Origin: Methylacidiphilales bacterium
Lineage (GTDB): Bacteria > Verrucomicrobiota > Verrucomicrobiia > Methylacidiphilales > UBA1321
Length of the DNA: 64,000 nucleotides
Assembly (NCBI GenBank): GCA_021272165.1
Contig: JAJSLK010000015.1
Span: forward strand, 48,857-112,856
Reading direction: 5' to 3'
The translations under genes and the position numbers were made by a program. Of this stretch, positions 44,993-53,916 are shown one piece after another. A model generated the notes under the pieces. That model was not told the origin of the DNA, ran no database searches, and worked only from the letters and a program-made list of their open reading frames with translations. Position 1 is the stretch's first letter. Each line of letters starts with the position of its first letter.

Positions 44993-46558
44993 ATGGAGCA
45001 AACCTTGCACGTCCTTCATATTGAAGATTCAGAAGGAGATTCCGAATTGGTTCGGCAGTTATTGGTCGATGAGGGTATCGACTGCCATCTGACCCGGGTC
45101 GAAACCCGCGGCGCGCTTTTCGACGCGCTTCAAAATAAATCCTTCGATCTCATCCTCTCCGACTGCAAGCTACCGAATTTTAGCGGGCTCGACGCGCTCG
45201 AAATTTCCCACGCCCTAAAACCCGAAACTCCCTTCGTCTTCGTCTCCGGCACCATCGGCGAGGAAGCCGCCATCGAATCGCTCCGCAACGGCGCCACTGA
45301 TTACGTGCTGAAAGACCGTCTTTCACGACTTGCCCCCGCCGTCCGCCGCGCTGTCGCGGAAGCCGAGGAACACACTCTCTGCCGTCAGATGCAGCATCGC
45401 CTGCACGAAATGGCGCGGCTCGAAGCCGTCGGCACACTCTCCACCGGAATCGCCCATAACTTCAACAACATCCTCACCATCATCCTCGGCCATGCCTCAC
45501 TGCTCAAGGAAGCCTCGGGCAACCCGGAACAGGTTGAACGAATGGCCGATACCATCACGGAAGCCGCCCGCCGCGCCACCGACGTCGTCCAGCAACTCAT
45601 GGCCTTTGCGCACAAAAGTTCCGCCCGCGCCACGTGGATCAACCTCAACCGCTGGATTGCTGAGAACCTCGACTCGTTCACGGAAAGACTGCCCACCGGC
45701 GTTAACCTCACCTTCGCACCCAATCTCGGCCTGCCCGATTTCCTCGCTGATTCCAGCCAGCTCAAACACATCCTCACCAACCTCATCGAGAATGCTGTCG
45801 AATCGATACCCCAAAGCGGCACAATCACCATTTCGACCCAGCTTGCCTCCGCCGACGAACTACCCCACCGCCTTCCCGGCACGACTCATAACCACTATGT
45901 CTGCCTGAAAGTGACCGATACCGGCGCGGGCATGGACCTCTCCACGCGCGAACACGCCTTCGAACCCTTCTACACCACCAAGGACCGCGGCCGCGGCACT
46001 GGCCTCGGTCTCGCCGTCGTCTACGGCCTCATGCAGGCCCACAAAGGCTGCGTCGACGTCGAATCAGAAACCGGCGCCGGCACCACCGTCTCCCTCTTCT
46101 TTCCCGTCCCGAAGACCGCCTCCACCCACGCGCCGTCGACTACCGCCGGATCGAATCCGCGCCTCCGGGGCTCGGAAACCATTCTCGTGGTTGAAGACGA
46201 AGTCGACGTCAGCTACTTCCTCGAAACCATCCTCCAAAGCCACGGCTACCGCGTCTACTGCGCCCACGATTACAACGAAGCCATGACCCTCTTTCAGGAG
46301 CATAAAAACGAAATCGTCCTCGTCTTCTCTGATGTTGGCCTCCCCCGCACGGATGGTATCACGCTCTGCACCCGGCTCAAGGCCCTGAAACCCGGCCTCC
46401 CTGTCATCCTCGCCAGCGGCTACTCTCCCCAGGAATTCAAAACGCAGATGGACCAGCTCGGCAATCGCGCCTTTCTCTCCAAGCCCTACCACGCCCACGA
46501 AATCCTCCAGTCCGTTCGCCGTGTTCTCGATGCCTCCGATGTCCTTGTCCCGGCATGA
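44993..46558 (+). CDS. Hybrid two-component protein: REC - histidine kinase - REC
   Basis: N-terminal REC (HIEDSEGDSELVRQLL), HisKA EAVGTLSTGIAHNFNNILTIILGH, HATPase (TDTGAGMD...GRGTGLGLAVVYG), C-terminal REC (ILVVEDEVDVSYFLETIL...FSDVGLPRTDG). No TM segment apparent. Confidence 0.9.
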   Translation: MEQTLHVLHIEDSEGDSELVRQLLVDEGIDCHLTRVETRGALFDALQNKSFDLILSDCKLPNFSGLDALEISHALKPETPFVFVSGTIGEEAAIESLRNGATDYVLKDRLSRLAPAVRRAVAEAEEHTLCRQMQHRLHEMARLEAVGTLSTGIAHNFNNILTIILGHASLLKEASGNPEQVERMADTITEAARRATDVVQQLMAFAHKSSARATWINLNRWIAENLDSFTERLPTGVNLTFAPNLGLPDFLADSSQLKHILTNLIENAVESIPQSGTITISTQLASADELPHRLPGTTHNHYVCLKVTDTGAGMDLSTREHAFEPFYTTKDRGRGTGLGLAVVYGLMQAHKGCVDVESETGAGTTVSLFFPVPKTASTHAPSTTAGSNPRLRGSETILVVEDEVDVSYFLETILQSHGYRVYCAHDYNEAMTLFQEHKNEIVLVFSDVGLPRTDGITLCTRLKALKPGLPVILASGYSPQEFKTQMDQLGNRAFLSKPYHAHEILQSVRRVLDASDVLVPA

Positions 46559-46664
46559 CACAGGATTCGACTTCTCTCAAATGATGTCGTGACGGCCTCT
46601 CGGCCGGTCGATATAAAACCTCCGAGAAAAACCTTGGGCCGAAAGTTCTTCCGCCAGCACTTTC

Positions 46665-47327
46665 ATGCATCCACTCGACCCCCTCTTCAAAAAAAATCGC
46701 GAATGGTCGGAAAGCATCCGCCGCCGCGACCCCGACTTCTTCCCCACCCTCTCCCGCCAGCAGGCCCCCGCCTACCTCTGGATCGGCTGCTCCGACAGCC
46801 GCGTTCCCGCCAACGAAATCTGCGGCCTGCTCCCCGGCGAAATCTTCGTCCACCGCAACGTCGCCAACATCGTCGTCCACAGCGACCTCAACTGCCTTTC
46901 CGTCATGCAGTATGCGATCGACGTCCTCCAGGTGAAGCACATCCTCGTCGTCGGCCATTACGGCTGCGGCGGCGTCCGCGCCGCCCTTAGCAACCAGAAA
47001 TTCGGCCTCATCGATAACTGGCTCCGCCACGTCCAGGACGTCAAAGGCAAATACACCGACCATCTCGCCTGCATCGCCGACGAATCGGCCCGCATCGACC
47101 GCCTCTGCGAACTCAACGTCATCGACCAGGTCATCAATGCCGCCGAGACCACCCTCGTCCAGAACGCCTGGGAAAGAGGCCAGGAACTCGCTGTCCATGG
47201 CTGGGTCTATGGCCTCCATGACGGCCTTGTCCGGCATCTCGGCATCAGTCTTTCCAATGCGGACGAACTCGCCGCCGCCCTCAAAACCGACTGGGCCAGG
47301 AAAAAGGCGGCGCTCGTCGATGTCTGA
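46665..47327 (+). CDS. Beta-class carbonic anhydrase
   Basis: YLWIGCSDSRVPANEICGLLPGEIFVHRNVANIV and VVGHYGCGGVRAAL. Confidence 0.94.
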   Translation: MHPLDPLFKKNREWSESIRRRDPDFFPTLSRQQAPAYLWIGCSDSRVPANEICGLLPGEIFVHRNVANIVVHSDLNCLSVMQYAIDVLQVKHILVVGHYGCGGVRAALSNQKFGLIDNWLRHVQDVKGKYTDHLACIADESARIDRLCELNVIDQVINAAETTLVQNAWERGQELAVHGWVYGLHDGLVRHLGISLSNADELAAALKTDWARKKAALVDV

Positions 47328-47346
47328 TCCGGCGGCGACACCTCCG

Positions 47347-48420
47347 TTATTTTGCCGCCTGCTCCCGCTGCAATAGCTTCCGCTTCCGATCCACGCCCCA
47401 GCGATAACCCGAAATCGCACCGCCGGATCGCAGCACGCGGTGGCACGGAATCGCCACCGCAATCGGATTTGCCCCGCAGGTCTGCGCCACCGCCCGCACC
47501 GCCTTGGGCTGGCCCATCCACGTTGCAATTTCACGGTAACTCACCGTCGAGCCGGCCGGGATCTTCTGCAACTGGTCCCATACCTTTTGCTGAAACGCCG
47601 TTCCTCTCACATCCAGCGGAAGGTTGAGGCCCCGCTTCGGCGTTTCCACCATTTGGATGACCTTTTTCAGGCTGCGCTCGAAGCCCCCTCCGCCCTCCTT
47701 TAATCTCGCGCGGCAAAATCGGTGTCGCAGATCTTCGATCAGCAACTTCGCGTTATCTCCCAACAGGATGGCGCAAATCCCCTTCTCCGATGCCGCGACC
47801 AGTACTTTGCCCAGGGAACATTTGGCCACAACGTAACGGATTATTTCTCCCTCACCACCCCGCTGGAAATTCCTCGGTTTCATGCCGAGCATCTGCCTTG
47901 ATTTTGCATAAAATCGCCCATTCGAATTGAATCCTGCTCCATAAATTGCCTCCGTCACGGTGGGCCGCCGCGACAACTCCTTCCGCACGCGCCCCGAGCG
48001 ATGGGCCATGGCATAAGCCTTGGGCGTAAGACCCGTCGCCGCCTTGAAACAACGGTGAAAATGGTATCGGCTCAGGCCCGCAACCTTCGCCAAATCATCC
48101 AGAGAGGGCGTCTGGTCGCTCAACTCCAGCATCCGGCACGCTTTTACCATGCCTGCCATTTTCTTTTCAAAAGGAAATCGGATATGGGGATGACAACGCT
48201 GGCAGGCCCGAAATCCGGCCTTCTCCGCCTCCGCTATACTATAATGAAAAATCACGTTCCGCCGCAAGGGATGCTTCGCCCCACACGACGGCCGGCAATA
48301 GATGCCCGTGGTCTTCACCGCAAACCAGAACTTGCCGTCAGCATCGATATCCCGCCGTAATACGGCCCGCCATTTTTCCTCATCGCTGGCGAAGATTCGG
48401 GACTTGGAAACGCTTGTCAT
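47347..48420 (-). CDS. ada: Bifunctional Ada regulator / O6-methylguanine-DNA methyltransferase
   Basis: TTGIYCRPSCGAKHP...CQRCHP Zn/methyl-acceptor domain, AraC-type HTH, C-terminal IPCHRVLRSGGAISGYRWG. Confidence 0.95.
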   Translation of the reverse strand: MTSVSKSRIFASDEEKWRAVLRRDIDADGKFWFAVKTTGIYCRPSCGAKHPLRRNVIFHYSIAEAEKAGFRACQRCHPHIRFPFEKKMAGMVKACRMLELSDQTPSLDDLAKVAGLSRYHFHRCFKAATGLTPKAYAMAHRSGRVRKELSRRPTVTEAIYGAGFNSNGRFYAKSRQMLGMKPRNFQRGGEGEIIRYVVAKCSLGKVLVAASEKGICAILLGDNAKLLIEDLRHRFCRARLKEGGGGFERSLKKVIQMVETPKRGLNLPLDVRGTAFQQKVWDQLQKIPAGSTVSYREIATWMGQPKAVRAVAQTCGANPIAVAIPCHRVLRSGGAISGYRWGVDRKRKLLQREQAAK

Positions 48421-48501
48421 GAAGAAACCATAACCGCTTTCCTGAAGGGGAAAACTCCGCTTCTTGCTTTTGAATTTTCCTATACGGAATCAAAGGAGAA
48501 A

Positions 48502-48547
48502 TGGGCCCTATAGGATTCGAACCTATGGCCTCCTGATCCGTAGTCAG
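48502..48547 (-). repeat. attL: 46-bp duplication of the tRNA-Arg 3' end
   Basis: tgggccctataggattcgaacctatggcctcctgatccgtagtcag, identical to 58457-58502; sequences diverge immediately outside. Confidence 0.93.
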
Positions 48548-48656
48548 TAGGACATCCCTCTCGAGCTTCCTTTTACAGAGGTAATTGCGTTTCCATTCGT
48601 TTTTAATCTTGCACGATAATGCTTGTTTTATGGGCACTATGAGGCACACTGCTTCT

Positions 48657-49847
48657 ATGCCGAAACGATCCAGTATCGCCCCGAACAAAGTTCAAGGCCG
48701 CGTCAAACCGTGGAAGATCGACCTTCCCTCCTCACTTAGTCCAACGGGAAAACGCCAACGGTTCTTCTTCGCCACTAAGCAGGAAGCTTCCAATTTTGGC
48801 GATGAACAGCGCACCCGAATTGATAACTACGGCACGGCCGGCCTCTCTGGCCTCTCCCCTGCCCAGCTTGAGCAAGCAGCCCTGGCCTTCGATGCCATCA
48901 AACCGCATGGCGTTACACTGAATGAAGCCATCAAGGAATGGTGCGCCCTGCGCGTGGCCCGCGATGCCACGGTTACGTTTTCCGTTGCCGAAGAACAGTA
49001 CATGGCTTACATCGCCACAAAAAAGGTGAAAGGCCGTCCGGTATCGGATTCTTACCGATCACAAATCAAACAAACCTTCCCCCGCTTTCCGTCCCTTCAC
49101 AGTCTCCCCCTCACCGACATTGACGGGAAGAAAATCGCCGGGGACATGGTGAAGATGACGCCAGCCACTAAAAACGCTCTCCTGCGGGTTTTAAGCGCAT
49201 TTTTCTCATGGTGTGGTCAAACCCCTCGTGAATGGATCAAGACGAATCCAGCGGCCAAGGTGCCCCGCGAAAGCATAGGTGCTGGAGAGGTTGCCCTTTA
49301 CGCCCCGGATGAAGTGAAGCGGATTTTAGCAGCGTCACCGGATGACCTCTTGCCGCATTTCCTCTTTGGCTTTTTCGCCGGAATCAGGCCAGAGGAATTA
49401 GAGCGGCTACAGTGGGAGCACGTGAACATAGCGGAGGGTCATATTGAAATGCCCGCTTCCATTACCAAGACGGCTACCCGCCGCGTTGTCGCGATTGATC
49501 CCACCCTCTCCGCTTGGTTGCGGTCGTACATTTCCCGCCGTGGAATCCCACGAGGGAACGTGACACCGTTAAAAAACCTTCGCCGCCGGTTACGGGCTAC
49601 CCGAAAAGCGGCCAAGGTGGAAACGATTCAAGACGGCATGAGGCATAGCTACGCCAGCTATTGGCTTGCCGTGAATAAGGACGAGCACCGGCTACGCGAG
49701 AACCTTGGACACCGTAGCAGCGATGAATTGTGGGATCATTACCACCGCGCTTGCACGGAAAAGGAAGCGAAGCAATTTTGGGCCATTCGACCGGAAGAGA
49801 AAAAGCAAAGGAAGATCGTTCTGTTCAAGCGGGAGAAGGCTGCATGA
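48657..49847 (+). CDS. Tyrosine-type site-specific integrase
   Basis: Catalytic-domain motifs GIRPEELERLQWEHVNI, DGMRHSYASYWLA, LGHRSSDELWDHYHR; 38-110 bp inside attL. Start at ATG 48657 (MPKRSS) preferred; the ORF is open from 48585. Confidence 0.9.
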   Translation: MPKRSSIAPNKVQGRVKPWKIDLPSSLSPTGKRQRFFFATKQEASNFGDEQRTRIDNYGTAGLSGLSPAQLEQAALAFDAIKPHGVTLNEAIKEWCALRVARDATVTFSVAEEQYMAYIATKKVKGRPVSDSYRSQIKQTFPRFPSLHSLPLTDIDGKKIAGDMVKMTPATKNALLRVLSAFFSWCGQTPREWIKTNPAAKVPRESIGAGEVALYAPDEVKRILAASPDDLLPHFLFGFFAGIRPEELERLQWEHVNIAEGHIEMPASITKTATRRVVAIDPTLSAWLRSYISRRGIPRGNVTPLKNLRRRLRATRKAAKVETIQDGMRHSYASYWLAVNKDEHRLRENLGHRSSDELWDHYHRACTEKEAKQFWAIRPEEKKQRKIVLFKREKAA

Positions 49848-50488
49848 ACTCCCCGCAGTTTCTACAGGTTTTTTTCGACATCGGCGCGAAGAGGGAATTG
49901 ATTCCGATCCATCGCCGCAACAGAACAAAGGAAACTAGGTATTTCCTTACTCGTTATCCAATCGTCAGAGATTTTCCCATAGCTATCTGGATTTCACCGC
50001 CAGCGCCCGGAAGACCTCGATTTCAAATCAGACCACGTCCGGTGGACTTTTTGGCTAAAGGCATTCGACCCAAGACCTCTTTAATATTGTTGGAAAGAGG
50101 GCAACCGGAAAATCGTCCGTGCGAACATCTGCCGCAATTCAATATCAGATGCCTGGACGAGATGATGAAGGTTGCCGAGCGATATTGGTCTTTTTTGTCG
50201 GGGAATCCTGCGCTCGCAGGTGAGGCCACCGTTAGCTCAAAGCCGAGTTTTAATTTGCTCAAGCAAAGCGGAGATAGGAGGCAAAAAGCAGAGGACGACG
50301 CAATCTGCGACCTAATGGTTTGCTACCTCTACCCTGAATGGGTGACGCGCGGGCGAAGCCTCAATAAATGCGTGGAGATATTGAAACTGGCGGTCAAGAC
50401 AAGTGGTGGCAATGGCGAATGGCTTCGCAAGGAATTACAGCGGCTGAGACTACCGGGGATGCGGGAGGCACGGAGACAGTTGGAATAA
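49844..50488 (+). CDS. Hypothetical protein, translationally coupled to the integrase
   Basis: ATGA overlap with the integrase stop (49844-49847); 214 aa MNSPQFLQVFFDIGAKRELIPIHRRN...; no family recognised. Confidence 0.7.
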   Translation: MNSPQFLQVFFDIGAKRELIPIHRRNRTKETRYFLTRYPIVRDFPIAIWISPPAPGRPRFQIRPRPVDFLAKGIRPKTSLILLERGQPENRPCEHLPQFNIRCLDEMMKVAERYWSFLSGNPALAGEATVSSKPSFNLLKQSGDRRQKAEDDAICDLMVCYLYPEWVTRGRSLNKCVEILKLAVKTSGGNGEWLRKELQRLRLPGMREARRQLE

Positions 50489-50533
50489 CAAAGTTGTCCC
50501 GGTTGTTTAGGGAATAAGTCCGATTAGGGATAA

Positions 50534-50755
50534 ATGGATAGGCACATGAGTGCCACCGACTTAGTTAGTAAACGGGAAACGGCATCGCTACTTGGCGGAC
50601 ACGGCGAGCCGGTTTCCATATCGTTTGTAAATCAGCTTCTCGCCAAGAAGAAGCTCCCCAAAGTGCGGTTGTCGTACCGCGTTTGTCGTATTCCTCGAAA
50701 AGCAGTTGAGGACTATATCGCCGCGCATACGACCGCGCAGAGGGGAGGCATCTAA
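50534..50755 (+). CDS. Small HTH/excisionase-like DNA-binding protein
   Basis: 73 aa: DLVSKRETASLLGGHGEPVSISFVNQLLAKKKLPKVRLSYRVCRIPRKAVEDYIAAH, MerR/excisionase-like pattern. Confidence 0.6.
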   Translation: MDRHMSATDLVSKRETASLLGGHGEPVSISFVNQLLAKKKLPKVRLSYRVCRIPRKAVEDYIAAHTTAQRGGI

Positions 50756-51087
50756 TGCACTCTCCTCCCGAAAACGGAAAAGCCGGATGCGGTCCTACCC
50801 GCTCCGGCCTATCCGAGAAACACAACTTTGAAACTTCAGAAACAGTAACCGATCAAGCGTTGCCCGTCAACGTGGCGCGACTCAAAAACCTAGGGGTCAG
50901 ATTCAATTACAGCACGCGGGACCGCCAGATCATCCTGCCCTGTCCGATATGCCGTGGTCGTTTGGTTCTTCACGATGAACAGCCTTGGCAATGGTGCGTT
51001 GACATCAAATGCAAATCGCGCCGTCTGACTTTTGAGCAGATCATTTACCGAATCGTGAAACCGAGCGCAGCGCAGGAGCCGGGATGA
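50755..51087 (+). CDS. Hypothetical zinc-ribbon-like protein
   Basis: 110 aa with CPICRGRLVLHDEQPWQWCVDIKC; TAATG overlap with the preceding gene. Confidence 0.6.
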   Translation: MHSPPENGKAGCGPTRSGLSEKHNFETSETVTDQALPVNVARLKNLGVRFNYSTRDRQIILPCPICRGRLVLHDEQPWQWCVDIKCKSRRLTFEQIIYRIVKPSAAQEPG

Positions 51088-51938
51088 GCGACGAGCGATG
51101 GCTCAGGTTTCCAATTGCATTGTTGGCGTACAAACCGGATGACGCGGTTTCGACGCTTACGGCAATTCTGCACTATTGCCTATATACGATTGGTGGCTCC
51201 GCACGTGCTCAGGAAATGAGCGAAGAGGATGCCTACGTCTATGCGGTGAAAAGTAATTTCACTCACTCGAAAAACTCTGAGCATGTCAGGTTCATTCGAG
51301 GCGCAAGCATCCTTGGAACTCTTAACGGGAATTGCTCGAATATGGTCAATAGCATGGACGATATTCGCGTCTATTTATCCGGGTGCGGAAGTTCCTCCGA
51401 AAACAAGGCCAACGTAAGCAGCGAATGGTTTTGGCGGGCGATGGACACAGCACGCGGAGATGGTGAAAGAGCTGAATTACGATGGCGCGATTTTCGATTC
51501 CTCTGCGCTCTCCTTTCCAAAGTTGGAACGAGAAAGTTTGATCGTTGCGGATGGCAGGAGATACAGGCCCGCGCTGCGGGATGGTGCGGGAAGGCCGCCA
51601 TGCGTGGCGCTCCGGCATCTGTCCACAAGCATCGAGCGCCGCTGATCCTCACTCAAGATCAGATCAGGACAACACGCGATGAATTGGAAGTGAACAAGTT
51701 CTTCTGCCGGGTCAAATATCGCACCGGTGGTAAGGGGAACGGCGGAGAGTCCTGGTATTCGTTCAGCACGGGCGACCGTGCCGAATTGCTCGGATGGATC
51801 ACAGAAAAGAAGATCGGCATTAGGGCCGGAATTGCGGAAAAGCGGGCGCAGGACATGGACTTAATAGCGAAAGCCCGAACCCTGCCCGAAGTAAGCCCGA
51901 AGTCACCCCGAACATTAATAGGGAAAGGCCAGATATGA
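51084..51938 (+). CDS. Hypothetical protein, candidate replication initiator
   Basis: 284 aa, ATGA overlaps at both ends; its 3' end contains CCCGAA iteron-like repeats. Function inferred from position only. Confidence 0.55.
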   Translation: MSDERWLRFPIALLAYKPDDAVSTLTAILHYCLYTIGGSARAQEMSEEDAYVYAVKSNFTHSKNSEHVRFIRGASILGTLNGNCSNMVNSMDDIRVYLSGCGSSSENKANVSSEWFWRAMDTARGDGERAELRWRDFRFLCALLSKVGTRKFDRCGWQEIQARAAGWCGKAAMRGAPASVHKHRAPLILTQDQIRTTRDELEVNKFFCRVKYRTGGKGNGGESWYSFSTGDRAELLGWITEKKIGIRAGIAEKRAQDMDLIAKARTLPEVSPKSPRTLIGKGQI

Positions 51939-52086
51939 GCCTAAAAGCCCGAACATTAATAGTGGGTCGTTTTCACCCCGAACCCACCCCGAAGGGTAGC
52001 CCGAACCTATGCCCGAACCCTACCCCGAACATTAATCAGAAAAGACTTAGTAATCAGAAAAGGCTTCTTAATCAGAAAAGACTGAG
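51875..52086 (+). repeat. Iteron-like array: ten CCCGAA-core repeats followed by three 18-bp tandem repeats
   Basis: CCCGAA at 51875, 51886, 51897, 51908, 51949, 51977, 51988, 52000, 52012, 52024 (spacing often 11-12 bp); extended CCCGAACATTAAT at 51908, 51949, 52024; taatcagaaaagrct repeats at 52033, 52051, 52069. Confidence 0.85.
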
Positions 52087-52158
52087 AATGACCCCGTGCG
52101 TGTGCTCGGCTTCGCCTTGGACTGAAGCAAGAGGGAAACAAAACCGGGAGCCGTCACC

Positions 52159-52443
52159 ATGACGCCGCTTTCCGATGGATACTATCGGCAGCAACTCCGC
52201 TGCTTTCGCATCGTCATGGGTGATGTGCGGCGAAAGGGGTCCACCGTTAAATCAATCCGGATGCGGTATGCGGCTCTCGACCTCTGGCAGAGCGAAAGGC
52301 TATCGCGCCGGGAGCATGGCAAGGTTGTTGCCCTGGCCGAGCAATTCGGAGTGACGCCGCAAGCGGTCTATAAAACGCTCTGGCGATTCGACCAAACACA
52401 AAATATAGGTTTAGAGAAATCAGAGGGCGCGAGCATCACATAG
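52159..52443 (+). CDS. Small HTH protein, hypothetical
   Basis: 94 aa with KVVALAEQFGVTPQAVYKTLWRFDQ helix-turn-helix-like segment. Confidence 0.55.
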   Translation: MTPLSDGYYRQQLRCFRIVMGDVRRKGSTVKSIRMRYAALDLWQSERLSRREHGKVVALAEQFGVTPQAVYKTLWRFDQTQNIGLEKSEGASIT

Positions 52444-52452
52444 GTTTATAGA

Positions 52453-53487
52453 ATGCAGATAGCATTTGAGTCTATACGAGAAATGAACGACAAGAACGGC
52501 ATGGAATTAATTACAAGAAGTCAGGCCACCTGGTCGCGGATGTTAAATTCCGACGACAAGATTATTCAGGCCGAAACTACCGAGATCATATCGCGCGGCG
52601 GAAAGCGTATCACCCTCCAAGATGCCGCCCGGATGTCGAAGCGCGACCTAACCACCTCTAATTTTTCAAGCGGAGGAGCATTAGTACAGACCACAACCGA
52701 AAATGAGGTTATCGAATACCTTCGACCCAAATCTACTCTGATTCGTGCGGGAGCAACCGTTTTAGAAAACGTAGCGTTACCGCGTGTCATTCCTAGTTTG
52801 GAATCGGACCCGAAAGCGACATGGCTACCTGAAAATGTTTCTGCTACTGAATCCGATATTACCGTCGCACAGCGTCAATTAACGCCTTACCGGTTGACCA
52901 CGACCGTCACCTATTCGAAGCTAGTAGATATTCAGTCTGCGCCGGACTTTGAAGCAGTTATCGCCGATGCAGCAATGGGCGCACTGATGCAAGGAATTGA
53001 TTTTGCCGGATTGCAAGGGGTCGGAGGTGCTAGTCCTGTGGGTATTCTTAATCTGGCGGGAACGGGTGAACTGAGTTTTTCCGGCGCGCCGACACTTGCA
53101 AAAATTCTCGCTTTCGAGAACTCGCTTGAATCTTCCAATGTCGTCGATGATGGCACGATGGCCTGGTTTTTAAGTCCGAGCACGGCCACAGTTTTTAAGC
53201 AGACTCTAAAAACGGGCAATAACACTGCATATCTCATGGGGGACGACGGCCGCATCAATGGTCAGAAATCATTCCAGACAACCTCTTTGTCCGCCACTAA
53301 CCAAGTCATTTATTGCAAAGCAAGTGACGTTGTTATCACTCTTCTACATGGGGGACTTTTTCTGGTCCGGGATCCGTTCACTCGTTCCGATTCTGGAGAG
53401 ACTCGATTCACCGCGACGATCTATGCCGATATCACTCTGAAACACGTCCAATCGGCCTGTATTAGCCTAGATTCCGGCTCGGTTTAA
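52453..53487 (+). CDS. HK97-type phage major capsid protein
   Basis: 344 aa; SSGGALVQTTTENEVIEYLRPKSTLIRAGATVLENV...DPKATWLPENVSATESDITVAQRQLTPYRLTTTVTYSKLVDIQS...GGLFLVRDPFTRSDSGETRFTATIYADI, the classic HK97 major-capsid pattern. Confidence 0.88.
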   Translation: MQIAFESIREMNDKNGMELITRSQATWSRMLNSDDKIIQAETTEIISRGGKRITLQDAARMSKRDLTTSNFSSGGALVQTTTENEVIEYLRPKSTLIRAGATVLENVALPRVIPSLESDPKATWLPENVSATESDITVAQRQLTPYRLTTTVTYSKLVDIQSAPDFEAVIADAAMGALMQGIDFAGLQGVGGASPVGILNLAGTGELSFSGAPTLAKILAFENSLESSNVVDDGTMAWFLSPSTATVFKQTLKTGNNTAYLMGDDGRINGQKSFQTTSLSATNQVIYCKASDVVITLLHGGLFLVRDPFTRSDSGETRFTATIYADITLKHVQSACISLDSGSV

Positions 53488-53591
53488 ATCATGTCTTTAT
53501 CCTCCATAATTTGGACGGCGGGTCGGGGTGGTTTTCCCCCGGTGCCGATCATACACCGGTCTTTTCCGGCCCGCCGCTCCATTGAAATTGT

Positions 53592-53891
53592 ATGACATAT
53601 CCGATTATTTTGCTTCGCAGCGGACAGTTCCATTTTACTGGCCATGAGACGAAATCGAAATTTCGCAGCGGAGGCACTGTCGTCGCGGATTGCGACCGGG
53701 ATCTTGCGCTCTGGCTTGTGACTTGCGGGTATGGCCGACTTTGGGAAGGCAACGATCTTCCCTCGAATCCCGAGCGAATCGAATACCTCGACCCCACTCT
53801 TGAACGAAGCCGTCGCAATAAAATCTCGCGGGCGCGTGAGGAATTTATAATTCAGTGCGCCATCGCAGAAGCCGAGTCAACCCAACAGTAA
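53592..53891 (+). CDS. Hypothetical protein downstream of capsid
   Basis: 99 aa co-oriented ORF; no family recognised. Confidence 0.5.
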   Translation: MTYPIILLRSGQFHFTGHETKSKFRSGGTVVADCDRDLALWLVTCGYGRLWEGNDLPSNPERIEYLDPTLERSRRNKISRAREEFIIQCAIAEAESTQQ

Positions 53892-53916
53892 CCCAAAAAA
53901 ACAAAGGAAAATCCCC

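Noticed and set aside
46437-47534. 365-aa minus-strand ORF
   Set aside because: Antisense to the carbonic anhydrase and the end of the hybrid kinase; biased composition.
48502-48547. A second tRNA-Arg gene
   Set aside because: Only the 3' 46 nt are present; the 5' half (acceptor 5' strand and D-arm) is missing, so it is an att fragment.
51875-52086. CRISPR array
   Set aside because: Repeats are too short (6-18 bp), lack uniform unique spacers, and there are no cas genes; iterons are a better explanation.
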